From Roseiarcus fermentans (GTDB lineage: Bacteria > Pseudomonadota > Alphaproteobacteria > Rhizobiales > Beijerinckiaceae), in assembly GCF_003315135.1 (NCBI RefSeq), contig NZ_QNRK01000009.1, positions 111,997-175,996 of the forward strand: a stretch of DNA of 64,000 nucleotides. The letters are read 5' to 3'. Below are positions 18,715 through 26,551 of the stretch, in pieces; positions within the stretch are counted from its first letter, which is position 1, and each line of letters starts with the position of its first letter. The notes under the pieces are model-generated. The model was not told the origin of the DNA, made no database searches, and saw only the letters and a list, made by a program, of their open reading frames with translations. The translations under genes and the position numbers were made by a program.

Positions 18715-19962
18715 ATGACCCGCCTCGCCGAACCTGCCGACCGTATCTGCGACGTCCTCGTGGCCGGCGCCGGACTCGCGGGCCTCGCGGCGGCGATCGC
18801 CTTCGCCCGAGCCGGTTTCGACGTCGTCGCGTGCGGGGCCGACGAACGGCTCGCCCGCGGCCGCACGGTCGCCATGCTCGCCCGCTCGATCGCCTACCTC
18901 GATTCGCTGGGCCTGTGGCCGGCGATCGAACCGCAGGCCGCGCCGATGCGGGCCTTGCGCATGATCGACGACACCGGCGGGCTGTTTCCGCCCCGCCCGG
19001 TCGAGTTCGCGAGCTCGGAGATCGGCCTCGAGACGTTCGGCTGGAACGTCGAGAACGACCTCATGGCCGATTCGCTCGCCGCGCGCGCTGCCGCCGCTCC
19101 CGGCGTGGAGCGGACCGGACGCCCGGTCGAAAGCTACGACTTCTCCGGCGAGCGGGCGCTCGCCCGGCTCGCGGACGGGCGCACGGTCGCGGCCGCGCTG
19201 GTCATCGGCGCCGACGGCCGCGCTTCGCCCGCCCGGCGCGCCGCAGGCTTGAGCGTGCGCACGCATCGTTATCCGCAGAGCGCGCTGACCGCGCTGCTCG
19301 CGCACCGCTTGCCGCATCGCGATGTCTCGACCGAGTTCCACACCCGGCAGGGGCCGTTCACCTTGGTGCCGCTGCCGCCGGCGGGCGAAGCGGCGGACAG
19401 GTCGAGCCTCGTCTGGCTGATGTCGGACGACGAGGCGCGCCGCCGCGAGACGCTCGACGACGCTGCGCTCGCGCGCGAGATCGAGCGTCAGGCGCGCTCG
19501 CTCCTCGGGGCGATGCGGATCGAGGGCCGGCGCGGGATCTTTCCGATGGCGCGGCAGGTCGTGCCGACCCTGACCGCGCCCCGGCTCGCGCTGATCGGCG
19601 ACGCCGCCCACGCGTTTCCACCGATCGGCGCCCAGGGGCTGAACCTCGGCCTGCGCGACGTCGAGGCGATCGTCGAGGCCGCGGTCGAGGCGCGCGCGGC
19701 CGGGGGCGACATCGGCGGAAGCGCCGCGCTCGCGGCTTACGAGCGGGCGCGCCGGGCCGACATTTTCACCCGCACGGCCGCGGTCGACGGGCTGAACCGG
19801 GCGCTTCTGGCCGAGTTCGCTCCGCTCGACCTCGCCCGCGGCGCCGGGCTCGCGGCGCTCGCCGCGGTGGGGCCGCTGCGGCGATTCGTCATGCGCGAGG
19901 GGGTGGCGCCCCGGTTCGCCCGGCCGCTTCCCGGGCCCGCGCGCCGCCCGGACAACGCCTGA
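18715..19962 (+). CDS. FAD-dependent hydroxylase, UbiH/UbiF/VisC/COQ6 family
   Basis: A 415-residue flavoprotein monooxygenase. The start at 18715 precedes DVLVAGAGLAGLAAAIAFAR, the Rossmann FAD-binding motif. The conserved LVIGADGRASPARR (DG motif) lies near residue 165, and LIGDAAHAFPPIGAQGLNLG (GD motif binding the flavin ribityl chain) near residue 300. Family members hydroxylate the aromatic ring during ubiquinone synthesis. Which ring position this one serves cannot be told from the sequence. Upstream in-frame codons lie antisense to pcs and are not part of the gene. Confidence 0.9.
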   Translation: MTRLAEPADRICDVLVAGAGLAGLAAAIAFARAGFDVVACGADERLARGRTVAMLARSIAYLDSLGLWPAIEPQAAPMRALRMIDDTGGLFPPRPVEFASSEIGLETFGWNVENDLMADSLAARAAAAPGVERTGRPVESYDFSGERALARLADGRTVAAALVIGADGRASPARRAAGLSVRTHRYPQSALTALLAHRLPHRDVSTEFHTRQGPFTLVPLPPAGEAADRSSLVWLMSDDEARRRETLDDAALAREIERQARSLLGAMRIEGRRGIFPMARQVVPTLTAPRLALIGDAAHAFPPIGAQGLNLGLRDVEAIVEAAVEARAAGGDIGGSAALAAYERARRADIFTRTAAVDGLNRALLAEFAPLDLARGAGLAALAAVGPLRRFVMREGVAPRFARPLPGPARRPDNA

Positions 19963-20278
19963 CCGGCTCGGCCGGCTACCGCGGGGGCGCGGACTCTCGA
20001 CCCCGACGTCAGACCCTTCAACCGCTTGCGCCGTTTCTGGCGACGGGGGCGGATTTCCGAGCGCGACGCGGCCGGCGGCTGCGTCGACAACGACGCGCCC
20101 CGACATCCGCCCCTTGACGGCTCCTCGGATTCACTATCTTATACATTAGCAGATTGTTTTACGGCGTCCGGCGCTTGTCGCGGCCCCTGTCTGAAAACGG
20201 CCGGCCTTCTCTGCGCTCGCGCCCGGCCGAAAGCGTGCGCCGACGACGGCCGATGCAAGCGATCCGCGGGAGGCGCGC
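19963..20278. other. Gene-free gap upstream of the oleate-hydratase-family gene
   Basis: No convincing coding frame. The segment around 20130-20165 (ACTATCTTATACATTAGCAG and beyond) is clearly AT-richer than its surroundings and is the likeliest promoter region for the gene at 20279. No operator or terminator was recognised. Confidence 0.4.
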
Positions 20279-21844
20279 ATGAAGGCGCATATCGTCGGGG
20301 GTGGGTTCGGCGGGCTGGCGGCGGCCGTCCTGCTCGTCCGCAACGCCGGGATTTCCGGCCCCGACATCACGATCTACGAAGCGGGCGACGTCCTCGGCGG
20401 CGGCCTTTATCTGCAGGGAACGGCGCAGCGCGGCTACAACCTGCCCGGCTCCGTCTTCGACAGGGAATTTCGCTGCGCGTTCGACCTGCTCGCCGGAATT
20501 CCCGCGGCGAAGACTCCGGCGATGTCCGTCACAGACGAATTCTTCGCCTTCAACGACGCCGAACCGTTCGACGACCGTGGGCGCATCGTCGACCGCGACG
20601 GCCGGCTCGTGGCGCACGACCCGCGTTTCGGCCTGACGCTCGGCGATTTCCTTCGTCTCGCCCGCGTCGCGCTCACGCCCGAAGCCTGGCTGGCGGGGAG
20701 GCGGATCGACGCGTTCTTCCCAGAGGCGTTTTTCGCCAGCGAGTTCTGGCTGCTGTGGTCGACGCTGATGGGATCGCTGCCCCAGCACGGCGCCGTCGAG
20801 TTCCGTCGCTACCTGAACCGGTTCCTCTATCTGTTCCCGAACCTCTCGGACATGACGCACATTTTGCGAACGCCATACTGCCAAAAGCAGGCGTTCGTCG
20901 AACCGATGGCCGCCTGGCTGCATCCGCTCGGCGTCAACGTCCTGACCGGCGCCGTCGTCACGGACCTGGCCTTTGCGCCCGCGACCGAGCGGATCACGGT
21001 CGTCGGCCTCGAGGTGGAGCGCGCAGGGGCGGCGTACCCGATCGCGGTCGCGCCGGAGGACCTCGTGCTGGTCACGACCGGATCGCAGGCGGCCTGCATG
21101 TCCGTCGGGTCGATGACCGAAGCGCCGAAGCCGCCGGGCGGGGGAGCGGCGGCGCTGTGGCGCCGGCTCGCCGAGCGGCGCGCGGGCTTCGGCAATCCCG
21201 ACGTCTGGTTCGCTGCGGACAAAGCGGCCGATTCGCGCTGGGTGGCGTTCACGGTCACCACCACGGGGACCGACTTCCAGGACTCGCTCGCACGGCTCAC
21301 GGGGAGCAAATCCGGCTCGGGCGGCCTGGTGACGCTGCGCGACGCGCCCTGGGTCCCCTCGGTGACGGTCTTTCACAACCCCGAAGTCCTCGGCCAGCCG
21401 CAGGACGCGACCGTGTGGTGGGGATACGGCCTTTATCCCGATCGACCGGGCGGTCACGTCCGGAAGGCGATGACGGAGTGCGCCGGCGCCGAGATCCTCG
21501 AGGAGGTCGTGCGGCAGTTCGGCTTCGACGGCCGACTGGCGGCGATCATGCGGACTTCGACCTGCGTTCCCTGCTGCCTGCCGTTCGTCAACAATATCTG
21601 GCTGCCGAGGAAGGGCGGCGACCGGCCGGCCGTCGTTCCGGAGGGATCCAGCAATCTCGGGCTGATCGGCCAGTATGTGGAGACGCCGAGGGACATCGCG
21701 TTCACGATCGAATATTCCGCCCGCACCGCCTGGGAGGCGATCCACCGGCTCACCGGGCGCGGCCCCGCGCCGCCGCCGGTCTATCAGAGCCAGCTCGATC
21801 CGAAGGCGCTGCTCGCCGCCCTCGGGGTGATTCTCGGTCGATGA
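20279..21844 (+). CDS. Oleate hydratase family (MCRA) flavoprotein, divergent
   Basis: A 521-residue member of the myosin-cross-reactive-antigen family, whose characterised members use FAD to add water to cis-9 double bonds. It begins AHIVGGGFGGLAAAVLLVR, the FAD Rossmann motif, and continues with family segments such as FFASEFWLLWSTLMG, VEFRRYLNRFLYLFP, PEDLVLVTTGSQ, CVPCCLPFVNNIWLPRKGGD, VVPEGSSNLGLIGQY and FTIEYSARTAWEAI. It is shorter than usual (about 550-650). The region around residue 60 where the family has GGRM-E reads PGSVFDREFR, so the catalytic Glu appears replaced by Asp. Oleate may not be the substrate. A gene of unknown function follows 107 bp downstream. Confidence 0.82.
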   Translation: MKAHIVGGGFGGLAAAVLLVRNAGISGPDITIYEAGDVLGGGLYLQGTAQRGYNLPGSVFDREFRCAFDLLAGIPAAKTPAMSVTDEFFAFNDAEPFDDRGRIVDRDGRLVAHDPRFGLTLGDFLRLARVALTPEAWLAGRRIDAFFPEAFFASEFWLLWSTLMGSLPQHGAVEFRRYLNRFLYLFPNLSDMTHILRTPYCQKQAFVEPMAAWLHPLGVNVLTGAVVTDLAFAPATERITVVGLEVERAGAAYPIAVAPEDLVLVTTGSQAACMSVGSMTEAPKPPGGGAAALWRRLAERRAGFGNPDVWFAADKAADSRWVAFTVTTTGTDFQDSLARLTGSKSGSGGLVTLRDAPWVPSVTVFHNPEVLGQPQDATVWWGYGLYPDRPGGHVRKAMTECAGAEILEEVVRQFGFDGRLAAIMRTSTCVPCCLPFVNNIWLPRKGGDRPAVVPEGSSNLGLIGQYVETPRDIAFTIEYSARTAWEAIHRLTGRGPAPPPVYQSQLDPKALLAALGVILGR

Positions 21845-21951
21845 CGGCGGGCGAGAAAGCGCTCGACCTTCCGCGACGGCTTGAACAAGCCGCTGGAATC
21901 CGCGATCCCGGTCGCGCGGCCTTCGGGGCAGGCGCGTGAGCGAGGCGGGCA

Positions 21952-22743
21952 ATGGTGGCGAGCGTCGATCCCCTCTTGGAGCCCCTGGCCCGGATCGAAC
22001 CGGGCGACCGCCTCGTGGCGCTCGCCCGGACGATACAGGCGCGGGATCCGGGAACGGAAGCCGCGCTGAAGGACAGCGCCGCCGACTGGGCGCGCTTCGG
22101 GGAAACGTGCCTCGGGCAGGCGCTCTACCGGCACCGCTCCGTGTTTCGCAACGCCGCGGAGGCGCCGGCGTGGAGCCATCTCGAGCTGAGCTACTTCCGC
22201 AACATCGTTCCGGCCGACGCCATCCACGACCTCGTGGTCAGGCGGCAACCGGCAGGGACGGACCTGCTGCGCGCGGAGATTCTCCTCACCACGCCCGCGG
22301 CCTTCATCCTGCCGCGCGCCTGGCGGGGATCGGCCGATTCGCCGGGACGGCAGGCGTCGCTGGAATATATCGATGTCGACCCGATATATCTCGAGGAATA
22401 CAGAGACATCATGCGGAGATACATCGGCCCCGCCGCCGCGGAGCTCGTCAGGGCGAACAGAATCGGGACTTTCAGGGCGATGGAGACGGCCGCGGTGCTG
22501 TATCGGGACCCCGGGCTGACGATCGACTGGAACCAGATTCACCTGTGCGAGGTGGACGCCGACGGCTTCGACGGGTTCGGTCAGGCGTTCGACGCCGTCC
22601 TTCGGGAGCTTTCGCCCCACGGCGGTTTCGCCGGCGTGTTCGCAGGCCTCGACCGCATCCGCGCAATCCGCCGCTGGACCTTCAACGACCCCGTGGCGGA
22701 GGCGGACAGTTCGGTTGCACGGCAAGGCGCGACGGACGGTTGA
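21952..22743 (+). CDS. Hypothetical protein downstream of the MCRA gene
   Basis: A 263-residue soluble protein that I do not recognise. The segments RAEILLTTPAAFILPRAWRG, LEYIDVDPIYLEEYRDIMRR and TIDWNQIHLCEVDADGFDGF alternate predicted strands and amphipathic helices, in a way reminiscent of dimeric alpha/beta-barrel (EthD/Dabb) domains; this is only an impression. There is no signal peptide or membrane helix. It follows the oleate-hydratase-family gene on the same strand and may be co-transcribed with it, so a role in the same lipid modification is possible. Codon usage matches its neighbours. Confidence 0.7.
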   Translation: MVASVDPLLEPLARIEPGDRLVALARTIQARDPGTEAALKDSAADWARFGETCLGQALYRHRSVFRNAAEAPAWSHLELSYFRNIVPADAIHDLVVRRQPAGTDLLRAEILLTTPAAFILPRAWRGSADSPGRQASLEYIDVDPIYLEEYRDIMRRYIGPAAAELVRANRIGTFRAMETAAVLYRDPGLTIDWNQIHLCEVDADGFDGFGQAFDAVLRELSPHGGFAGVFAGLDRIRAIRRWTFNDPVAEADSSVARQGATDG

Positions 22744-22767
22744 GATCCGACGGTCAGTCCGTCGAGC

Positions 22768-23373
22768 CTACCGCCCCGCCTCGATCAGCCGGGCCGCGTA
22801 GCGCGCCATCTGGTCGACCTCGATGTTGACCGCGTCGCCCGCCTTGCGCTCGCCCCAGGTGGTGACCTCGAGCGTGTGCGGGATCAGCAGGAGCTCGAAT
22901 TCGTCGTCCTCGACGGCGTTGACGGTGAGCGACGTCCCGTCGAGCGCGACCGAGCCCTTGACCGCGATGAACTTCGCCAGCGTTTTGGGCGCGCGGAAGC
23001 GGAAATGCGCCATGCCGTCGAAGTCGCGCCGCGACACGATCGCGGCGAGGCCGTCGACATGGCCCGAGACCATGTGGCCGCCGAGCTCGTCGCCGACCCT
23101 GAGCGAGCGCTCGAGGTTGACCCGGGTCCCTGGTTCCCAGCGCCCGAGCGTCGTCACTGCGAGCGTCTCGGCCCCGACGTCGAACACGAGCCGCGCGCCG
23201 CCTTCGCGCGGGGCCGCGTCGACCACGGTCAGGCACACGCCGGCGTTGGCGATCGAGGCGCCGAGGGCGATCGACGCGGGATCGAAGCGGCTCGCGATGG
23301 TCAGCCGGTCGCGCGCGCCGAGCCTTTCCCTGTCGAGGACCTCTCCAACGTCGGTGACGATACCGGTGAACAT
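22768..23373 (-). CDS. ribE: Riboflavin synthase, alpha subunit
   Basis: A 201-residue enzyme that dismutates two 6,7-dimethyl-8-ribityllumazines to riboflavin. The N-terminus MFTGIVTDVGEV is the family signature. Two lumazine-binding barrels follow, with NAGVCLTVVDAAP and GDELGGHMVSGHVDGLA in the first and KGSVALDGTSLTVNAVEDD in the second. Length and both repeats are complete. No FMN riboswitch consensus is visible upstream. It is convergent with the hypothetical gene to its left. Confidence 0.95.
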   Translation of the reverse strand: MFTGIVTDVGEVLDRERLGARDRLTIASRFDPASIALGASIANAGVCLTVVDAAPREGGARLVFDVGAETLAVTTLGRWEPGTRVNLERSLRVGDELGGHMVSGHVDGLAAIVSRRDFDGMAHFRFRAPKTLAKFIAVKGSVALDGTSLTVNAVEDDEFELLLIPHTLEVTTWGERKAGDAVNIEVDQMARYAARLIEAGR

Positions 23374-23512
23374 GGCGCCTCGCTTTCCGGCCGCATCGGC
23401 TCGAGCGCGGTCATAGCGCCGCCGAAGCGGGCGGAGCAAGGCGGCGGCGGCGCCAGCGCGCAATCGGGCATCGGATGGTAGGGGCGGCGCCCGAGACGTG
23501 CGCCCATGGCCG

Positions 23513-23866
23513 TTACATTGGTCCGAAGCGGCCGGTGAGCCAGCTCGCGCACAGGATCGCCGCCAGCGGCGCCCAGTAGGCGAAACCGGCGCGAAGGACG
23601 ACGCGGTCATCGACGATCAGCGGGGCGATGAGAAACGCGTCCAGCGTCCCGACGATCGCGGTCAGCGCGACGGCGCGCAGAAGCGGGTCGAGGAGAGGCG
23701 TGGCGAGCTTGTCGGCGAGCGTGGCGGCCGCGGCGAGCGCCGGCGCCACCGCGAGCCGCACCGCCTCCGGCATTTCCGCCGGCCAGATCTCCCGCCCCAG
23801 AGCGAGCACGCCGCCGCTCGCCGCCCACAGCACGAGCCCGCAAACGATCACCGCCCCCCACGCCAT
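23513..23866 (-). CDS. Small hypothetical membrane protein
   Basis: A 117-residue protein with three or four hydrophobic segments: the N-terminal VIVCGLVLWAASGGVLAL, a middle AVALTAIVGTLDAFLIAPLI and the C-terminal AYWAPLAAILCASWLT. A conserved-looking acidic spot (DAFLIAPLIVDDRV) lies between the last two. I do not recognise a family. It sits alone between ribE and a SnoaL-like gene on the same strand, with codon usage like its neighbours. Confidence 0.6.
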   Translation of the reverse strand: MAWGAVIVCGLVLWAASGGVLALGREIWPAEMPEAVRLAVAPALAAAATLADKLATPLLDPLLRAVALTAIVGTLDAFLIAPLIVDDRVVLRAGFAYWAPLAAILCASWLTGRFGPM

Positions 23867-23969
23867 CGCGCCACTCCCGTACCCCGCGCGGACCCGACAA
23901 TCACCACTCGCTCCGGGGCGGCGACGCCGCGCCCTTCACAAAACCCGGCTCGGCTGTTCTCGCGGCCAG

Positions 23970-24452
23970 CTAGCCCTTCAGCTGCGCAACGATCCCGGCG
24001 AGATCCCCCATACCCCAATGCTCTACGATTCGCCCGTTGGCGATGCGGAAGATGTCGCAGGAGGTGAACCACAGCCGCCTGCCGGTCGGCTCGACGCCGT
24101 AATAGACCCCCTCGTGCCGCCCCTGATAGACGAAACTGGCTGCGACCCGGTCGTCTTCCGCGACGGTCGTCTCGAGCGACACCGCGAGGTCCGGGATCGC
24201 CTTCAGCCGCGCGGCGAAGAAGGCGACCGTCGCCGCCTTCGCCGACAGGCCCGAGGGCGGCGGGGCGGCGATGGAAACCTGATGGTTGACGTAATCGTCG
24301 GCGAACAGGTCGGCGAACGCATCGATGTCGTGGGCGCTGAGGGCGTCGGCGAATTTGCGCGCCATCGTAGCGTCGGCGGCGCGGGCTTGACCGGACGCGA
24401 GGGGGCCGGCGGCCGTGACCGCGGCGCCCGTCAAAAATGTTCTGCGTCGCAT
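23970..24452 (-). CDS. Exported SnoaL-like / nuclear transport factor 2 family protein
   Basis: A 160-residue protein. The ATG at 24452 follows GGGAG, a good ribosome-binding site. The N-terminus MRRRTFLTGAAVTAAGP is a Tat-type signal sequence, with cleavage near GQARAAD. The mature part is a SnoaL-like cone-shaped fold: FADALSAHDIDAFADLFADD, a helix, then FVYQGRHEGVYYGVEPTGRR and FRIANGRIVEHWGMGD. Relatives include polyketide cyclases and many proteins of unknown substrate. Tat export implies a folded, perhaps ligand-bound, periplasmic form. Its role is not predictable from its neighbours. Confidence 0.82.
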   Translation of the reverse strand: MRRRTFLTGAAVTAAGPLASGQARAADATMARKFADALSAHDIDAFADLFADDYVNHQVSIAAPPPSGLSAKAATVAFFAARLKAIPDLAVSLETTVAEDDRVAASFVYQGRHEGVYYGVEPTGRRLWFTSCDIFRIANGRIVEHWGMGDLAGIVAQLKG

Positions 24453-24742
24453 GGGGGTGCTCCCTCGGCTCGCGAACGGCGAGCCGCCCACCCGATCCCT
24501 ATAGTCCATTCCGAGCCCGGCAGGCGCCCCCCTCGCTCCAAGCGCGTCCTTTTCGGGCCGACCGAACGGTTCTGAGCGACCATGCGACCTGGAACCTCGA
24601 AGGCGTCGGCGGCGCCCAGGACGATCCACGGCGCCCAGCTTCGCAGGACTCGGAGCTGTTTTCGCCGATCAGCGCCCGGACACGCGTCCGCGCTGCTTTC
24701 GCGGCTTCGGTCGTTTGGCGAAGTCCTCGCGGGAGCCGAGGG

Positions 24743-25021
24743 CTACCATGGGCGGTTCCCGCCCCGAGGGTCGCCGTAAATGATCTGGTTATTGATCTCG
24801 CGCTCGACCTGATCACACCAGCGAGCCGGCGGCAATTCCCCCGTCGCATGGGCGGCTCTCGACCGGCGCCAGGACGCCATGCCGGCGACGAACCCTGTCG
24901 ACGCCGGATCGCGCGCCTTCGCGGGCCTGGGCGTTCGCCAGGGGGCGGCGATGGCGCGCCATCGCGCCAACTCCCGGAAAAGCCTCTCGAAACTGGCGGC
25001 CTTGCGCCTCTCCACGGCCAT
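24743..25021 (-). CDS. Possible small hypothetical protein
   Basis: A 92-residue frame starting MAVERRKAASFERLFREL and ending IIYGDPRGGNRPW. Third codon positions are mostly G or C, as in real genes here, but no ribosome-binding site is visible and I know no family. It occupies a 600-bp gap between the SnoaL-like gene and the tautomerase gene. The rest of that gap (24453-24742) shows nothing I can assign. It could equally be a chance frame. Confidence 0.3.
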   Translation of the reverse strand: MAVERRKAASFERLFRELARWRAIAAPWRTPRPAKARDPASTGFVAGMASWRRSRAAHATGELPPARWCDQVEREINNQIIYGDPRGGNRPW

Positions 25022-25059
25022 TTCGAATTCGCCCGCTGTGACCCGCAATGCGATCGGCC

Positions 25060-25440
25060 TCACGCGTATTGCGCGAGGCCATGGCCGAAGGACCAATTCT
25101 CCTTGGCGACCTCGACGAGGTTGACGAACACGTCCTCCGGCCGGAGGCCGGGGCTTTCGCCGAGCGCCGCCGCGATCCGCCCGAACAGCGCCTTCTTCTG
25201 CGCCACGGTGCGGGTGTTGCTGACAGTGATCTGGATCAGCACCAGATCGTCGCTCCGGGCGACGCCGAAATACGATGGGCTGTAGCGGAAGCTCGCGGCG
25301 TCGTGCTCCGTGATGGTCATGAACTGGTCGTCTTCGGGCACGTCGAAGGTCTCGCGCAACGCACGGTAAAGGCCGTCGAAAATCGCCTGCCGGTAGGCCT
25401 CAGGCTTTCCGGCGCGAAGGGAGATGTGTGCAAGCGGCAT
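25060..25440 (-). CDS. Tautomerase-superfamily protein
   Basis: A 126-residue protein. The start at 25440 gives MPLAHISLRAGKP, so that after Met removal the N-terminal catalytic proline of the 4-oxalocrotonate tautomerase superfamily is exposed. The long form, with ALRETFDVPEDDQFMTITEH and RSDDLVLIQITVSNTRT, resembles the Tautomerase_2 group. The substrate is unknown. It is divergent from a LysR regulator 86 bp away, the classical arrangement in which the regulator controls both itself and the enzyme gene. Confidence 0.85.
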   Translation of the reverse strand: MPLAHISLRAGKPEAYRQAIFDGLYRALRETFDVPEDDQFMTITEHDAASFRYSPSYFGVARSDDLVLIQITVSNTRTVAQKKALFGRIAAALGESPGLRPEDVFVNLVEVAKENWSFGHGLAQYA

Positions 25441-25526
25441 GGGCCTTCCTCGAATTTGTCCCGCGCCAACGTAGACCGCCGCCAACCATTTTGATACGCT
25501 ATGGATATTGATATCAGAGATAACGC

Positions 25527-26390
25527 ATGGATATGGTTCAACGCCCCCTCGACCTCGACGCCGTCCAGGCCTTCGTCAGCGTCGCCGAGCTCGGCAGCTT
25601 CACCCGCGCGGCCGAAACCATGCGAACGACGCAGGCTGCGGTCAGCCTGAAGCTGAAGCGGCTCGAGACGAGGCTCGGCTGCCGGCTCGTCGAGCGGACG
25701 CCCCGGCGCGTGCAGCTCTCGGGGCGCGGCGCGAGCTTTCTCGACCATGCCCGCAGCCTCCTCGAGGCGCACGAGCGCGCGCTCGCCGGGTTCACGGCGG
25801 CCCGGCAGCGCCTCGCCATCGGCATGAGCGATCACGTCGCCGGGCCTGAGCTCCCCGCGCTGATCGCGCGCATGAACGCGCAAGACCCTCAGATGCTGAT
25901 CGAAATCCGGATCGGATCGTCGGCCGAGCTGCTTCAGAGCTTCGACCGGCGAGAACTCGACACGGTGATCGTCCGTCTCCACGCCGGGCGCGCCGACGGC
26001 GAGGTTCTGGTCGAAGAGAAGTTCGGCTGGTTCGCGGCCCCCGGCTGGCGGCGTCGCGCCGGGGAGCCGCTGCCGGTCGCAACGATGGCCGAGCCGTGCG
26101 GCGTGCGCGCGATCGCAGCGGAACTGCTCGATGCGGCCGGCGTGCCGTGGACGGAAATCTTCGTCGGCGGCGGCGTCGCGGCGGTGGCTGCGGCCGTCAT
26201 GGCCGGGCTCGGCGTTGCGGCGCTGGCGCCGCGCATGCTGCCGTTCGGCGCGGTCGACGTCGGCCCCAAACTCGGGCTGCCCGATTTGCCGCGCCTGCCG
26301 GTTGTGCTTCACACGAGGCTGAAGGAGGATCGGCCGCGCGACACGCTCGCGGCGCTTTCGGCGGCCTTCCGGAGCGCCGTGCGCGGCTGA
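25527..26390 (+). CDS. LysR-family transcriptional regulator
   Basis: A 287-residue regulator. Residues of about 8-67 form the winged helix-turn-helix: LDLDAVQAFVSVAELGSFTR, then TTQAAVSLKLKRLETRLGCR and RTPRRVQLSGRG. The linker helix and a periplasmic-binding-protein-like effector domain follow (from ARQRLAIGMSDHVAGPELPA). The intergenic segment to the divergent tautomerase gene is AT-rich (TTGATACGCTATGGATATTG, 25490-25509) and probably holds the LysR sites. The effector is unknown. Confidence 0.9.
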   Translation: MDMVQRPLDLDAVQAFVSVAELGSFTRAAETMRTTQAAVSLKLKRLETRLGCRLVERTPRRVQLSGRGASFLDHARSLLEAHERALAGFTAARQRLAIGMSDHVAGPELPALIARMNAQDPQMLIEIRIGSSAELLQSFDRRELDTVIVRLHAGRADGEVLVEEKFGWFAAPGWRRRAGEPLPVATMAEPCGVRAIAAELLDAAGVPWTEIFVGGGVAAVAAAVMAGLGVAALAPRMLPFGAVDVGPKLGLPDLPRLPVVLHTRLKEDRPRDTLAALSAAFRSAVRG

Positions 26391-26551
26391 GACAAGGCGC
26401 CATTGGGTCGAATCGGAACAGCCAAGCTGCGGCGATGGATCGGCAATGGAGAGTGGGCGGTCGAGGCGCTCTCCCTCCGGCAAAGGGAGGCGGCGCCGCA
26501 GTTGCGTCGAATCCCGTCTCGCCTGAAGCCTCGGGCCCCGCCCGGCGCGCC

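Noticed and set aside
23374-23512. Possible FMN riboswitch upstream of riboflavin synthase
   Set aside because: None of the conserved RFN elements, such as GGGGCAGGGTGAAA, is present.
24437-25285. Plus-strand open frame of 282 codons
   Set aside because: It overlaps the start of the SnoaL-like gene and most of the tautomerase gene in antisense; the encoded protein has no family features.
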